Source: an uncultured Collinsella sp. (GTDB taxonomy: Bacteria > Actinomycetota > Coriobacteriia > Coriobacteriales > Coriobacteriaceae). Taken from it: a DNA stretch of 64,000 nucleotides. Every line of letters starts with the position of its first letter. Positions within the stretch are counted from its first letter, which is position 1. The DNA lies in the NCBI GenBank assembly GCA_900765115.1, contig CAAFQK010000024.1:23090-87089 (forward strand), given 5' to 3'. A program made the position numbers and the translations under genes. Shown in pieces: positions 1-7,495 of this stretch. The notes beneath the pieces were generated by a model. It saw only the letters and a program-made list of their open reading frames with translations. It did no database searches and was not told the origin of the DNA.

Positions 1-603
1 GGTGTGGGTTGGTGCGCACCTCAGCAGGGCGCCTGCAAGCTCACGCTGAACGTCAAGGACGGCATCATCGAGGAGGCCCTCGTTGAGACCATCGGCTGCT
101 CGGGTATGACCCACTCTGCCGCCATGGCTTCCGAGATCCTTCCCGGTAAGACCATCCTCGAGGCCCTCAACACCGACCTCGTCTGCGACGCCATCAACGT
201 TGCTATGCGCGAGATCTTCCTGCAGATCGTTTACGGCCGCAGCCAGACCGCGTTCTCCGAGGGCGGCCTGCCCGTGGGCGCCTCCCTCGACGACCTCGGC
301 AAGGGCCTTCGCTCTCAGGTCGGCACCATGTTCGGCACCAAGGCCAAGGGCGCTCGTTACCTCGAGCTCGCTCAGGGCTACGTCACCCGCATGGCTCTCA
401 ACGACAAGAACGAGATCATCGCATTCGAGTTCCTGAACCTCGGCAAGTTCACCGACGCCGTCAAGGCCGGCAAGACCCCCGAGGAGGCCATCGCTGGCGC
501 TATGGGCCACTATGGTCAGTGGGAGAACGCTGCCAAGTACATCGACCCGCGCACCGACGAGGAGACTCACTCCGTCGCCAGCGTGTTCCCGGTTCACGAG
601 TAG
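1..603 (+). CDS. NifU-like iron-sulfur scaffold protein (5' partial)
   Basis: The frame is open at the left edge, so the N-terminus lies outside the window. The visible ~200 residues contain cysteines in a W-C-A-P segment, in G-A-C-K-L and in I-G-C-S-G, spaced like the metal-ligand cysteines of NifU/IscU-type scaffolds. The C-terminal part is Ala/Glu-rich and not recognised. It ends 18 nt before the next gene, which has its own ribosome site (aaagggaggg), so the two are probably one operon. Similar NifU-like genes are known to neighbour GGGtGRT-protein genes in anaerobes. Iron-sulfur scaffolding is inferred from the motif and the neighbour, not proven. Confidence 0.65.
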   Translation, partial: GVGWCAPQQGACKLTLNVKDGIIEEALVETIGCSGMTHSAAMASEILPGKTILEALNTDLVCDAINVAMREIFLQIVYGRSQTAFSEGGLPVGASLDDLGKGLRSQVGTMFGTKAKGARYLELAQGYVTRMALNDKNEIIAFEFLNLGKFTDAVKAGKTPEEAIAGAMGHYGQWENAAKYIDPRTDEETHSVASVFPVHE

Positions 604-621
604 AAAGGGAGGGAAATAACT

Positions 622-1626
622 ATGACTGTTACGTTCGAAGGTTACGAGCGCCGCGCTGACAAGATCAACAAGTGCCTCGCCGACAACGGCATCGCCTCCC
701 TCGAGGAAGCTCTGCAGATCTGCACCGACAAGGGCTTCAACCCGCGTGAGATCGTCAACAACACCCAGTCCATCGCCTTCCAGAACGCCGAGTGGGCCTA
801 CACCCTCGGTTGCGCTCTCGCTGTCAAGCGTGGCGCCAAGTCCGCTTCTGAGGCTGCCGCCATCATCGGCGAGGGCATCCAGGCCTTCACCGTTCCCGGC
901 TCCGTCGCCGAGGACCGCAAGGTCGGTCTGGGCCACGGCAACCTGGGCGCTATGCTGCTCTCCGACGACACCGAGTGCTTCGCCTTCCTGGCCGGTCACG
1001 AGTCCTTCGCTGCCGCTGAGGGTGCTATCGGCCTGGCTCTAAACGCCAACAAGGCTCGCAAGAAGCCGCTGCGCGTCATCCTCAACGGTCTGGGCAAGGA
1101 CGCTGCTCAGATCATCGCCCGCATCAACGGCTTCACCTACGTGAAGACCCAGTTCGACTACTTCACTGGCGAGCTCAAGGTTGTCGAGACCATCCCCTAC
1201 TCCGATGGTCCCCGCGCCGCCGTCAACTGCTACGGCGCCGACGACGTCCGCGAGGGCGTTGCCATCATGTGGCACGAGAACGTCGACATCTCGATCACCG
1301 GTAACTCCACCAACCCCACGCGCTTCCAGCACCCCGTCGCTGGCACCTACAAGAAGGAGCGCCTCGAGGCTGGCAAGAAGTACTTCTCCGTCGCTTCTGG
1401 TGGCGGCACTGGTCGTACCCTGCACCCGGACAACATGGGCGCCGGCCCTGCCTCTTACGGCATGACCGACACCATGGGCCGTATGCACTCCGACGCCCAG
1501 TTCGCCGGTTCTTCCTCCGTGCCTGCGCACGTTGACATGATGGGTCTCATCGGCATGGGCAACAACCCCATGGTCGGTGCCACCGTCGCCTGCGCTGTCG
1601 CCGTCGAGGAGGCCCTCAAGGCCTAA
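622..1626 (+). CDS. GGGtGRT protein, function unknown
   Basis: A 334-residue protein whose hallmark G-G-G-T-G-R-T motif lies in the C-terminal third, followed by a Gly/Met/His-rich stretch (DNMGAGPASYGMTD, then MGRMHSDAQFAGSS). This composition defines a conserved anaerobe family named after the motif, and no reaction is established for it. The N-terminal half is helical with a conserved-looking GLGHGNLGAMLL segment. The start is set by the aaagggaggg ribosome site 8 nt upstream. It is the last gene of the operon with the NifU-like protein and is closed by a strong terminator. The pairing suggests a metal- or cofactor-linked role, which is inference. Confidence 0.8.
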   Translation: MTVTFEGYERRADKINKCLADNGIASLEEALQICTDKGFNPREIVNNTQSIAFQNAEWAYTLGCALAVKRGAKSASEAAAIIGEGIQAFTVPGSVAEDRKVGLGHGNLGAMLLSDDTECFAFLAGHESFAAAEGAIGLALNANKARKKPLRVILNGLGKDAAQIIARINGFTYVKTQFDYFTGELKVVETIPYSDGPRAAVNCYGADDVREGVAIMWHENVDISITGNSTNPTRFQHPVAGTYKKERLEAGKKYFSVASGGGTGRTLHPDNMGAGPASYGMTDTMGRMHSDAQFAGSSSVPAHVDMMGLIGMGNNPMVGATVACAVAVEEALKA

Positions 1627-1661
1627 TCGCGCCCGCGCGATGCTCATATAGTTGAGCTTTG

Positions 1662-1694
1662 GAGCCGCTACCCACCCAGGTAGCGGCTCTTTTT
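1662..1694 (+). terminator. Rho-independent terminator of the GGGtGRT operon
   Basis: An 11-bp perfect stem (GAGCCGCTACC with its complement) with a 6-nt loop, followed by TTTTT. It lies 35 nt after the stop codon. Confidence 0.92.
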
Positions 1695-1882
1695 GTTTGC
1701 GCTGTCGCAGGGTAGCTAATGCCGATATATCAGTTGGGGCGAAATACAAGATGTGATGAGATGGAGCGTCAGAGCGTCCATGACGCCCACCTGCCATATT
1801 TGCCCTTTACCGATTTGCCGAGTCTTTGCGGCCCCATTGCCGATCACCCGTGCGACAATGCGCCGGACGAGAAAGGAATCCG

Positions 1883-3409
1883 ATGGAATCGACTGATGTA
1901 CTGGTAATTGGATCTGGCATTGCGGGCCTTTGCGCCGCCATCGAAGCGGCACGCACGGGTGCAACCGTCACTGTGGCAAGCGCCGGCAAGACTATGAGTG
2001 GATCGAGCTTCTTCCCCGGAACCTGGGGCCTAGGGCTTATCGGACCCGTTAACGAAGACGACGAGCAGGACCTCATCGACACCATCCTGGCCGTCGGCGG
2101 CGGCGTTGCCGACCCCGAACTCGTCCAAGCGTTCGTCCACGGCATTCCCCAAGCGATTGACTGGCTCGAGCAAGACCTGGGCGTTGAGCTCCAGCGTCCG
2201 CAAAGCGCCAAGAGTGCTCAACAAAAGCAATTTATCCCCTGCTTTGACCACAAGACGCGCATGTGGCGCGGCCTCACCCGCAAGCCCCTTGAGGACGCTC
2301 TGACGACCTGGATCGAGTCGCTCGGCATTCGCCTGCTCCCCCGCCATGAGCTTATCGACCTTGTTGAGGACACGAACGGCAGAATAACCGGAACCGTACT
2401 CTACGACCTTACCGAAAATCGAATCGTGCCCTTTGCTGCCAAGGCCACGGTCATCGCAGCCGGTGGCACAGGCGGCCTGTTCGAGCGCAGCCTTACGTCG
2501 GCTGATGTGCTCAGTTCCTCGCAGGCCATCGCGCTGGCGCACGGCGCAACACTTACTAATATAGAGTTCATGCAGATGATGCCCGGCTTCATCGAGCCCA
2601 GGCGTAACTTGGTCTTCAATGAGAAAACCTGGCGCTACGTGCACGTAGACCAGCCGGTAGATATTGCCGACGACAAGCTGGACGACCTGCTCGAGCAGCG
2701 CTCTGGATATGGTCCCTTCACGTCACGCTTGGCCTCCCGCGCTATCGATCTCGTCATCGATCAGGCAGGTGTCGAAGGCCTGGCACTCCACTACGACTTC
2801 CCCCGCGAGGATGTCCCAGAGTTTGTGCAGACCTTTGCCACCTGGCTGCAAGACGAGCACGGCATCGCGCCGACCGACGAGATGCGCGTTGCGATGTATG
2901 CCCACGCCGCTAACGGCGGCATCAAGATCGATAAGACCGCGCACACGGGCGTTGAGGGCCTCTACGCTTGCGGCGAGGCGACAGGCGGCATGCACGGCGC
3001 CGACCGCATTGGTGGCTTGTCAAGCGCCAACGGCATCGTATTCGGACGTATCGCGGGCGCATCGGCAGCCCTTGCAGCGCAGAAAGAGCCTGAGGCGGCC
3101 CTGAAGGCGGATATCACCCTCCCCCAGTACGGCATTGCCGCAACAGATGCCGAACGCCTGACACACAGCCTTAGGCACACGATGAGCACCTTTTGCATGA
3201 TCAACAGGACCGAAACAGGCCTATCCGAGGCACTACACGAGCTTGAAGGCTTGAAAACGGAGGCAGCGACCTTGAGCACACAGAAAGCCCAGGACAGCGA
3301 AGTCGCAGCCCTCGCCCGCCTGCAATCGCAGATTCAACTAGCACAGGAAATGGTCAAAGCCATGCGTAAGCGAACCGAAAGTCTCGGATCGCACTATCGA
3401 GCAGACTAA
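1883..3409 (+). CDS. FAD-binding oxidoreductase (NadB/FrdA-like flavoprotein)
   Basis: The N-terminal dinucleotide-binding fold VLVIGSGIAGLCAA gives the G-x-G-x-x-G motif. The C-terminal block GGIKIDKTAHTGVEGLYAC...GGMHGADRIGGLSSANG is the usual second FAD-contact region of the fumarate reductase/L-aspartate oxidase superfamily. Length is 508 residues from the ATG at 1883, chosen over the upstream in-frame ATG at 1826 because gaaagga lies just before it. The final ~60 residues look helical. It stands alone between a terminator and the prophage attachment region. The substrate is not evident: no nadA or nadC is adjacent and no fumarate reductase subunits are present, so an aspartate oxidase call would be too specific. 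Confidence 0.8.
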   Translation: MESTDVLVIGSGIAGLCAAIEAARTGATVTVASAGKTMSGSSFFPGTWGLGLIGPVNEDDEQDLIDTILAVGGGVADPELVQAFVHGIPQAIDWLEQDLGVELQRPQSAKSAQQKQFIPCFDHKTRMWRGLTRKPLEDALTTWIESLGIRLLPRHELIDLVEDTNGRITGTVLYDLTENRIVPFAAKATVIAAGGTGGLFERSLTSADVLSSSQAIALAHGATLTNIEFMQMMPGFIEPRRNLVFNEKTWRYVHVDQPVDIADDKLDDLLEQRSGYGPFTSRLASRAIDLVIDQAGVEGLALHYDFPREDVPEFVQTFATWLQDEHGIAPTDEMRVAMYAHAANGGIKIDKTAHTGVEGLYACGEATGGMHGADRIGGLSSANGIVFGRIAGASAALAAQKEPEAALKADITLPQYGIAATDAERLTHSLRHTMSTFCMINRTETGLSEALHELEGLKTEAATLSTQKAQDSEVAALARLQSQIQLAQEMVKAMRKRTESLGSHYRAD

Positions 3410-3538
3410 ATCGATTCTCACTTTGAGTTTGATCACAACTTTTCAACATGCATCGAGCCCTGTGAGCATGATTCCTCTAAGGAGAACACGCCTACGGGGC
3501 TTTAGCCGTGTTTTCCCTAAGGGAATCACGGTGCAGAT

Positions 3539-3644
3539 TTCTCAGCTCCGCGCCCTTTCGGGTTCGACCCCATGCGAAGTTAACAAAAAAGACGGCCAAC
3601 TCTTGTTGACCGTCTAAACTTGCTTTGGTGGGCCGTCAGAGGGC
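3539..3644. repeat. Degenerate tRNA-Lys 3'-end plus terminator unit (copy A)
   Basis: Imperfect direct repeat of 3717-3822. Both share a common block (cgccctttcgggttcgac and flanks), an A-rich run with hairpin, and a segment starting tggtgggccgtcag that matches the tRNA-Lys end. In this copy the tRNA-like end then decays (agagggcc instead of the att core sequence). It looks like the scar of an older integration at the same tRNA gene. Confidence 0.6.
3585..3614 (-). terminator. Leftward terminator in copy A
   Basis: A 10-bp stem with one mismatch (GACGGCCAAC region), a 4-nt loop and, read on the minus strand, TTTTTT. It is placed as the terminator that would follow a leftward tRNA gene. Confidence 0.75.
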
Positions 3645-3762
3645 CAGCCTGCTGCGCAGGCGACCGCTGCGGCGCCAAGGCGCCTTGCGCGCTGCGCTGG
3701 CAAATGCTTACGCGTTTTCTCAGCTACGCGCCCTTTCGGGTTCGACCCCATGCAAGGTCAAC

Positions 3763-3792
3763 AAAAAAGCGACCAGTCTAAGCCAGTCGCTT
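3763..3792 (-). terminator. Leftward terminator, original tRNA-Lys terminator
   Basis: A 10-bp stem with two G-U pairs, a 6-nt loop and a T6 tract on the minus strand. It lies just beyond the attL core, where the tRNA-Lys gene would have ended before integration. It is probably the ancestral terminator of the tRNA operon, now separated from it by the prophage. Confidence 0.75.
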
Positions 3793-3804
3793 TAACATGC
3801 TTTG

Positions 3805-3850
3805 GGTGGGCCGTCAGGGGGTCGAACCCTGGACCTTGGGATTAAGAGTC
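3805..3850. other. attL, left prophage attachment site
   Basis: 46 bp identical to 41996-42041. It corresponds to the 3' half of tRNA-Lys(CTT), up to and including the anticodon region. The identity stops on both sides (g versus t on the left, t versus c on the right). Confidence 0.92.
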
Positions 3851-3973
3851 TTGAACGCGTGTTTTTTGGCACGTGCTTCATCTGCAAAGTTGCAGGTACC
3901 GATGGTTTCGCCAGCACCGTACGCGCTGAAACTGCATTGGGGAACGGTTATTAACGGATATCAAGTCATGCAT

Positions 3974-4008
3974 AAAACCCCTCCCCAGCACATGCCGGGG
4001 AGGGGTTT
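3974..4008 (-). terminator. Terminator at the end of the late operon
   Basis: A 12-bp perfect stem (AAACCCCTCCCC with its complement), a 10-nt loop and TTTTATG on the minus strand. It lies directly after the last lysis-cassette gene. Confidence 0.88.
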
Positions 4009-4014
4009 AGCCGT

Positions 4015-4104
4015 CTATGGACGATTAATACTCACAATGCAGAGCGCGACGGTCACGACAACACCGCCGAACAAAGTCCCGAGCACGAACGTTAGCGCGA
4101 TCAT
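4015..4104 (-). CDS. Small membrane protein, 29 aa, coupled to endolysin
   Basis: ATG overlaps the endolysin stop codon in ATGA, the usual sign of translational coupling. The 29 residues are almost one membrane helix (MIALTFVLGTLFGGVVVTVA...). It is followed at once by the late terminator. It may be a second holin-like, release or spanin-like peptide, or a small lysogeny-conversion peptide. Only topology and position support it. Confidence 0.5.
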   Translation of the reverse strand: MIALTFVLGTLFGGVVVTVALCIVSINRP

Positions 4105-5243
4105 CGGCGAGTCCCGTCGGAGATGTAGACCTGCAAGCGGTCGAGCGCGTGGCCGTAATAGCCGGCGTAATCGTCTCCACCATACGTGGTTCCGTCGTCG
4201 CAGACCTCGCCCCACCATCCGGCATGATCGACATCTTGAGAGCGGTAGTAGACCTGACGGTAGTCACCGCCAGTCGTGACGTAGTACATCTGGACACCAT
4301 CGATGGTCTGCCCCCAGACACCCGCCATACCGTTCACGCTGTCGCCGTAGGATGCGGCCTGCACCCAGTCGAGCCATCCGGATTCGCGGGTGTGGACGCG
4401 ATAGCGTAGGGTGCCAGTATCAGCCCATGCGATCAGCATGTCATGGGAGCCGTAAGGCATGCCCGCGAAGCCGTTCTCGCTGGCGTCATCGAAGTTCGTT
4501 ACCTCGGAGTTCCAGCCGCCGCCGCGGTTGTGCAGCGCATAGTGGACGTTCAAGCAGGCGCCAGTCGATTTCGGGAAGCTGGCCGCCGGCGAGCTGTAGC
4601 CGCCCCCCTCATAGGTCCCGCCGTTGCCGTTGGTCGGCGCGATGGGTGCCACGTAGCCGCTGCCGAGATAGGCTGCCACGGCCTGCTTGAACTCCCACCA
4701 ACTCTTGCCGAACTGGGCAAAATAACCATTCGGGTCGGTGTGGTCACTGCCGCCCCAGCGCTGGGCCGCCTCATAGTGGCTCAGCAGGCGGGACGTGTCC
4801 CAGCCATGTGCGCGGAGTTCGTCACCCGCCCACTTCACGGCCTCGTTCCACTGTTTCGCGAAGTCGGAGGCGTTGGTGGCATGCGCCAGCTCGATGCCGA
4901 TTGTGTAGCCGTTGCCGTTTCCGACGTGCCAGCAGAGGCGGTTCTCCGCGACCGTGTTGTAGACCGCGGATCCGTCCAGCTCCATCACGTGGTGCACGGC
5001 GTAGGTGTCATCACGCGACCATAGCAGCGTATGGTTATAGGCGCTCGCGCCCGAATTCGCGGTCTCGTGGATGACTAGGTAGCTCGCATTGAGATACCCG
5101 TGCCCATTGCTAACGTACTTGTCGACACTCTGATATGCCTCGGCTCCGCACGGGGCGGCGAGGGCCGCGACGAGCGCGAGGACGATGGCGAAAACGCTGC
5201 GCATCGGCAGCTTGTGCTTAGCCTCGGCGTTAGTCTCCGTCAT
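4101..5243 (-). CDS. Endolysin: N-acetylmuramoyl-L-alanine amidase with signal peptide
   Basis: A 380-residue protein starting at the ATG behind cggGAGacgatc. Residues ~14-36 form a hydrophobic secretion or anchor signal ending in A-E-A. Residues ~50-185 match the amidase_2/PGRP fold, with the first zinc histidine in LVIHETA (H59) and a later HTDP (about H168). After a Gly/Ser linker, residues ~240-380 hold about three Trp- and Gly-rich repeats (RVHTRESGWLDWV; HAGWWGEVCDDG) resembling ChW cell-wall-binding repeats. It overlaps the end of the holin gene by 14 nt. It cleaves the glycan-peptide bond of murein at the end of the lytic cycle. The signal peptide suggests holin-independent export or a signal-arrest mode. 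Confidence 0.88.
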   Translation of the reverse strand: MTETNAEAKHKLPMRSVFAIVLALVAALAAPCGAEAYQSVDKYVSNGHGYLNASYLVIHETANSGASAYNHTLLWSRDDTYAVHHVMELDGSAVYNTVAENRLCWHVGNGNGYTIGIELAHATNASDFAKQWNEAVKWAGDELRAHGWDTSRLLSHYEAAQRWGGSDHTDPNGYFAQFGKSWWEFKQAVAAYLGSGYVAPIAPTNGNGGTYEGGGYSSPAASFPKSTGACLNVHYALHNRGGGWNSEVTNFDDASENGFAGMPYGSHDMLIAWADTGTLRYRVHTRESGWLDWVQAASYGDSVNGMAGVWGQTIDGVQMYYVTTGGDYRQVYYRSQDVDHAGWWGEVCDDGTTYGGDDYAGYYGHALDRLQVYISDGTRR

Positions 5244-5460
5244 GATCGTCTCCCGCCTTGAGTCGCGCGGCGTCCACGGCCTGCTCGGCTGCGGCGTAGA
5301 TGGCCGCGCTCGCGACCCCGCATACCGTGCCGATGGCGGCGACGGTCTGGTTGTCCGTGGCGATGCCGGCAACGCTGGTCGCGACGGAGCCCAGGAAGGA
5401 GGCCGTGCACAGCCAGAACTTTCTGCTCGTCAGCTTTCGGACGACCTCGTCTTTGGTCAT
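5230..5460 (-). CDS. Holin
   Basis: 76 residues. A basic N-terminus (MTKDEVVRKLTSRKFW) is followed by two hydrophobic segments (about 18-35 and 40-58) and a charged tail (AGDDHDGD). The size, topology and position immediately before the endolysin fit class II phage holins. The start has a ggggaaca ribosome site. Function is inferred from topology and context. Confidence 0.78.
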   Translation of the reverse strand: MTKDEVVRKLTSRKFWLCTASFLGSVATSVAGIATDNQTVAAIGTVCGVASAAIYAAAEQAVDAARLKAGDDHDGD

Positions 5461-5470
5461 TGCTGTTCCC

Positions 5471-5884
5471 CTATCTGTTCGTCTCTTTGTCGTATAGAAG
5501 GTCGACGCGGTCCTTGATATGGCTGACCTGATCGGCCATCCCCTGACTTCTCGCCTGGCTGTGCACGAGGTCGTTGTGCAACACGTCGTTGGAGGCGGCA
5601 ACCGACTCCATCAGCGTTTTCATCGCCTCCATGAGCGCGTTTGACCGCTCCATCTGCACGGCGATTCGCCCCTCCATTTGGGACCGTTCGCGGTCGCGCT
5701 GCGCGCGCTCGTCGACCTCGGCCTGCTTGCGCTCTTCTCGCTTGATATCGAGGCTGGCCTTGCGCTCGTTCTGCAGCTTGTACTCGGACAAAAACTGGTT
5801 ACCGAAATGGAAAGCGATGAGGATCAACGCCGCGCCACCAAGCCAGCCTGGGCCGTACGGCGCGAAAAGTTTCAGCGCCTCCAT
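5471..5884 (-). CDS. Membrane-anchored coiled-coil protein of the lysis/tail region
   Basis: 137 residues with one N-terminal membrane helix (LGGAALILIAFHFGNQFL) and then a long charged coiled coil rich in Glu, Arg and Gln (residues ~35-130). A strong aaggagg site precedes the ATG. Proteins of this plan are often found between tail genes and the holin in phages of Gram-positive hosts. No enzymatic motif is seen. It could be a holin partner or a minor structural protein. Confidence 0.6.
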   Translation of the reverse strand: MEALKLFAPYGPGWLGGAALILIAFHFGNQFLSEYKLQNERKASLDIKREERKQAEVDERAQRDRERSQMEGRIAVQMERSNALMEAMKTLMESVAASNDVLHNDLVHSQARSQGMADQVSHIKDRVDLLYDKETNR

Positions 5885-5887
5885 GCG

Positions 5888-6025
5888 CTAGTCCTCCTTG
5901 GCCGCCAGGATGGCGTCTCGCTCCTCGTCGGTGATCTTGCCATTCCCATGCACGTTCTCGACCATGGTCTTGGTCCACTTGCCGTTGACGTACCAGGTCT
6001 TAATCCTCGATGCCAGCGTGCTCAT
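5888..6025 (-). CDS. XkdX-like small phage protein
   Basis: 45 residues beginning MSTLASRIKTWYVNGKWT and ending with a GNGKITDEERDAILAAKED segment, the layout of the XkdX family (Trp-rich start, then a Gly-x-Ile-Thr-x-Glu turn). The ribosome site is gggggtgat, 5 nt before ATG. It overlaps the preceding small gene by 26 nt. XkdX proteins sit between tail fibre and holin genes, as here, and their role is unknown. Confidence 0.72.
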   Translation of the reverse strand: MSTLASRIKTWYVNGKWTKTMVENVHGNGKITDEERDAILAAKED

Positions 6026-6176
6026 ATCCAATCACCCCCTCGTTCTCGGGGAGGTCGACGTCGCACATGCACGCGAGGTACGTGATGTTGGCGTCGTACG
6101 TGTCGAGCGCGGCGACGATATTCTCCTCCCTGCGGCTACCCTCGATGTCTCCATTGGTTCGCTTGATTACGACCAT
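6000..6176 (-). CDS. Small hypothetical protein, 58 aa
   Basis: Starts with ATG behind AGGGAG (5-6 nt spacing), inside the last 41 nt of the reverse transcriptase gene in another frame, and runs into the XkdX gene. The product begins MVVIKRTNGDIEGSRREEN and is acidic. In many phages a short gene of this type precedes xkdX. No domain is recognised. The clear ribosome site and position support it. Confidence 0.6.
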   Translation of the reverse strand: MVVIKRTNGDIEGSRREENIVAALDTYDANITYLACMCDVDLPENEGVIGYEHAGIED

Positions 6177-7191
6177 CGGTATCTCCCTTCCAGAGGTCCC
6201 TGTAGTAGCGCCTCATGCGCCGTATCAACTTGAACGAGTCGCCCTTCTTGACGTGGGCGACCCAGCCCTCGAAACTCGCGTCGGCGTCCTCCTTTGAGAT
6301 GACGCCGCGCTTCGCGAGCCTGACGACGCCCTTGAGGTGCCGCCTCTCCTGCTTGACCTTCGCAGACAGGACGTTCATGAAGACGCGCCCGGTCGGCGAC
6401 AGCTTGAAGTGGAAGCCGAGGAAATCTATGCCGCGAGATAGCGGCCTTATGTGGGTCTTCTTCCTGTTGAGAGCGAAGCCGAGCTTGGCGTACTCATCTG
6501 TCAGGACGTCGAGCGCCCGCTCAAGCTCCTCGCGGCTGTCGCTTATGAGGATGGAGTCGTCCATGTACCTTATGTAGTGGCGGACCCTGAGCCGCTCCTT
6601 GACCATGTGGTCTATCGGGCTTAGGACCGACACTCCGGCTATCTGCACGAGCTGCGAGCCGGGGTTGACCCCGACGTCGCCCGTGTACTGGTTCTCGAGA
6701 ATCGAGGCCACGATGCCGACGTACCTCGCATCGAGATGGCGCTCGAACGGTGCGAGCGCCGTCGCGTGCGGCATGTTCGGGTAGTAGCCGGCCACATCGA
6801 GCGTCAGCACCCACCCGTCTTCACCGTGCTTCGCGTAGTGCTCGCGCATGAACCGCTTGAGCCTGTTCCGCGCGAAGTCCGTGCCCTTGCCGGTCTGGCA
6901 CGATGCGTTGTCGTATATCCAGTCCCGGCTCATTGCCGGGTAGAGTACGAAGTCGTTGAGCGACCTCTGGAAGACCCTGTCCCTGAACGGGATTGCTACG
7001 ATGTCGCGCTGCTTGGGGTAGTAGATGGGGAAGCGCCTCACCGGGCGCTGGACGTATGTGCCGTCCGCGAGCTCGTCTGCGAGTCTCGCCACCTCGGTCG
7101 GCGCGTTGAGCACGAAGCTCGCCACGCTGCCCTTCCACATCACTCCCCTGCGGCATCGCTCCATGGCCTCCCAGAGGCACTCGAACGACAT
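6136..7191 (-). CDS. DGR reverse transcriptase
   Basis: 351 residues from the ATG at 7191. RT motifs run in order: LDVAGYYPNM (about 131-140), PGSQLVQ (177-183) and the catalytic YMDD (209-212), followed by KLGFALNRKKT and GIDFLGFHF. The size is close to the Bordetella phage RT, and there is no maturase or endonuclease domain. The region that is usually G-x-x-x-S-Q in DGR enzymes reads G-S-Q-L-V-Q here. The frame is open upstream to 7533, but that extension is the translated template repeat and is not counted as protein. No strong ribosome site precedes 7191, so the start could be the ATG at 7332. The enzyme would copy TR RNA into adenine-mutated cDNA that replaces VR. Confidence 0.9.
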   Translation of the reverse strand: MSFECLWEAMERCRRGVMWKGSVASFVLNAPTEVARLADELADGTYVQRPVRRFPIYYPKQRDIVAIPFRDRVFQRSLNDFVLYPAMSRDWIYDNASCQTGKGTDFARNRLKRFMREHYAKHGEDGWVLTLDVAGYYPNMPHATALAPFERHLDARYVGIVASILENQYTGDVGVNPGSQLVQIAGVSVLSPIDHMVKERLRVRHYIRYMDDSILISDSREELERALDVLTDEYAKLGFALNRKKTHIRPLSRGIDFLGFHFKLSPTGRVFMNVLSAKVKQERRHLKGVVRLAKRGVISKEDADASFEGWVAHVKKGDSFKLIRRMRRYYRDLWKGDTDGRNQANQWRHRG

Positions 7192-7344
7192 GGGGTCGAC
7201 GGCGCTTGCAGGCCCAGCACATCCATCGGAGGTGGGGCCGTCGCCGCCGCGGTGTTCGGCCCTCTCGGGCACTGGACCGGGACTCCTTGCGCCGGGGTCT
7301 GCGGCGGACGGCGCTATGCGTCGCCTCTCCATGCCGCCGTGCCC

Positions 7345-7473
7345 GTTGCAATCGGGGGCCGCGCGATTGCCGTTGTACGCGTTGTTGTTGTTCACGTTGC
7401 CATCGGCGTTCACGATGAACGGGTTGTACGCGTTGTCGCGGTTCGCGGACCGCATCCAGGAGTTCTGGGCAGT
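7345..7473 (-). repeat. DGR template repeat (TR)
   Basis: 129 bp aligned without gaps to 7973-8101 (offset 628). In the sense (minus) strand it has 35 adenines, many in AAC codons that would read as a run of Asn. Of 26 mismatches to VR, 24 fall on TR adenines. It begins 22 nt after the avd stop codon and ends before the RT start. Confidence 0.95.
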
Positions 7474-7495
7474 ATCAGCCCCGGTCCAAGAATCT

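Larger units (their letters stand above)
3410..3804. other. Non-coding region with terminators and degenerate tRNA-end copies
   Basis: No convincing gene. It holds an imperfect 21-bp inverted repeat (3470-3490 with 3507-3527, 17 of 21 matching) just after the flavoprotein gene. It also holds a ~106-bp direct repeat with a 178-bp period (3539-3644 and 3717-3822). Each copy contains a leftward terminator and a stretch matching the 3' end of tRNA-Lys. The sequence between the copies is GC-rich and featureless. Confidence 0.7.

Noticed and set aside
1039..1797. Long minus-strand frame opposite the GGGtGRT gene
   Set aside because: Mirror frame of a GC-rich coding region, composition His/Asp/Val-rich, no ribosome site, crosses the terminator.
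1883..3409. Calling the flavoprotein L-aspartate oxidase (nadB)
   Set aside because: The fold fits, but catalytic residues could not be checked by eye and no other NAD synthesis gene is adjacent.
6136..7473. RT as retron or group II intron enzyme
   Set aside because: No msr/msd-like repeat, no maturase or HNH domain; Avd, TR and VR make a DGR the only good fit.
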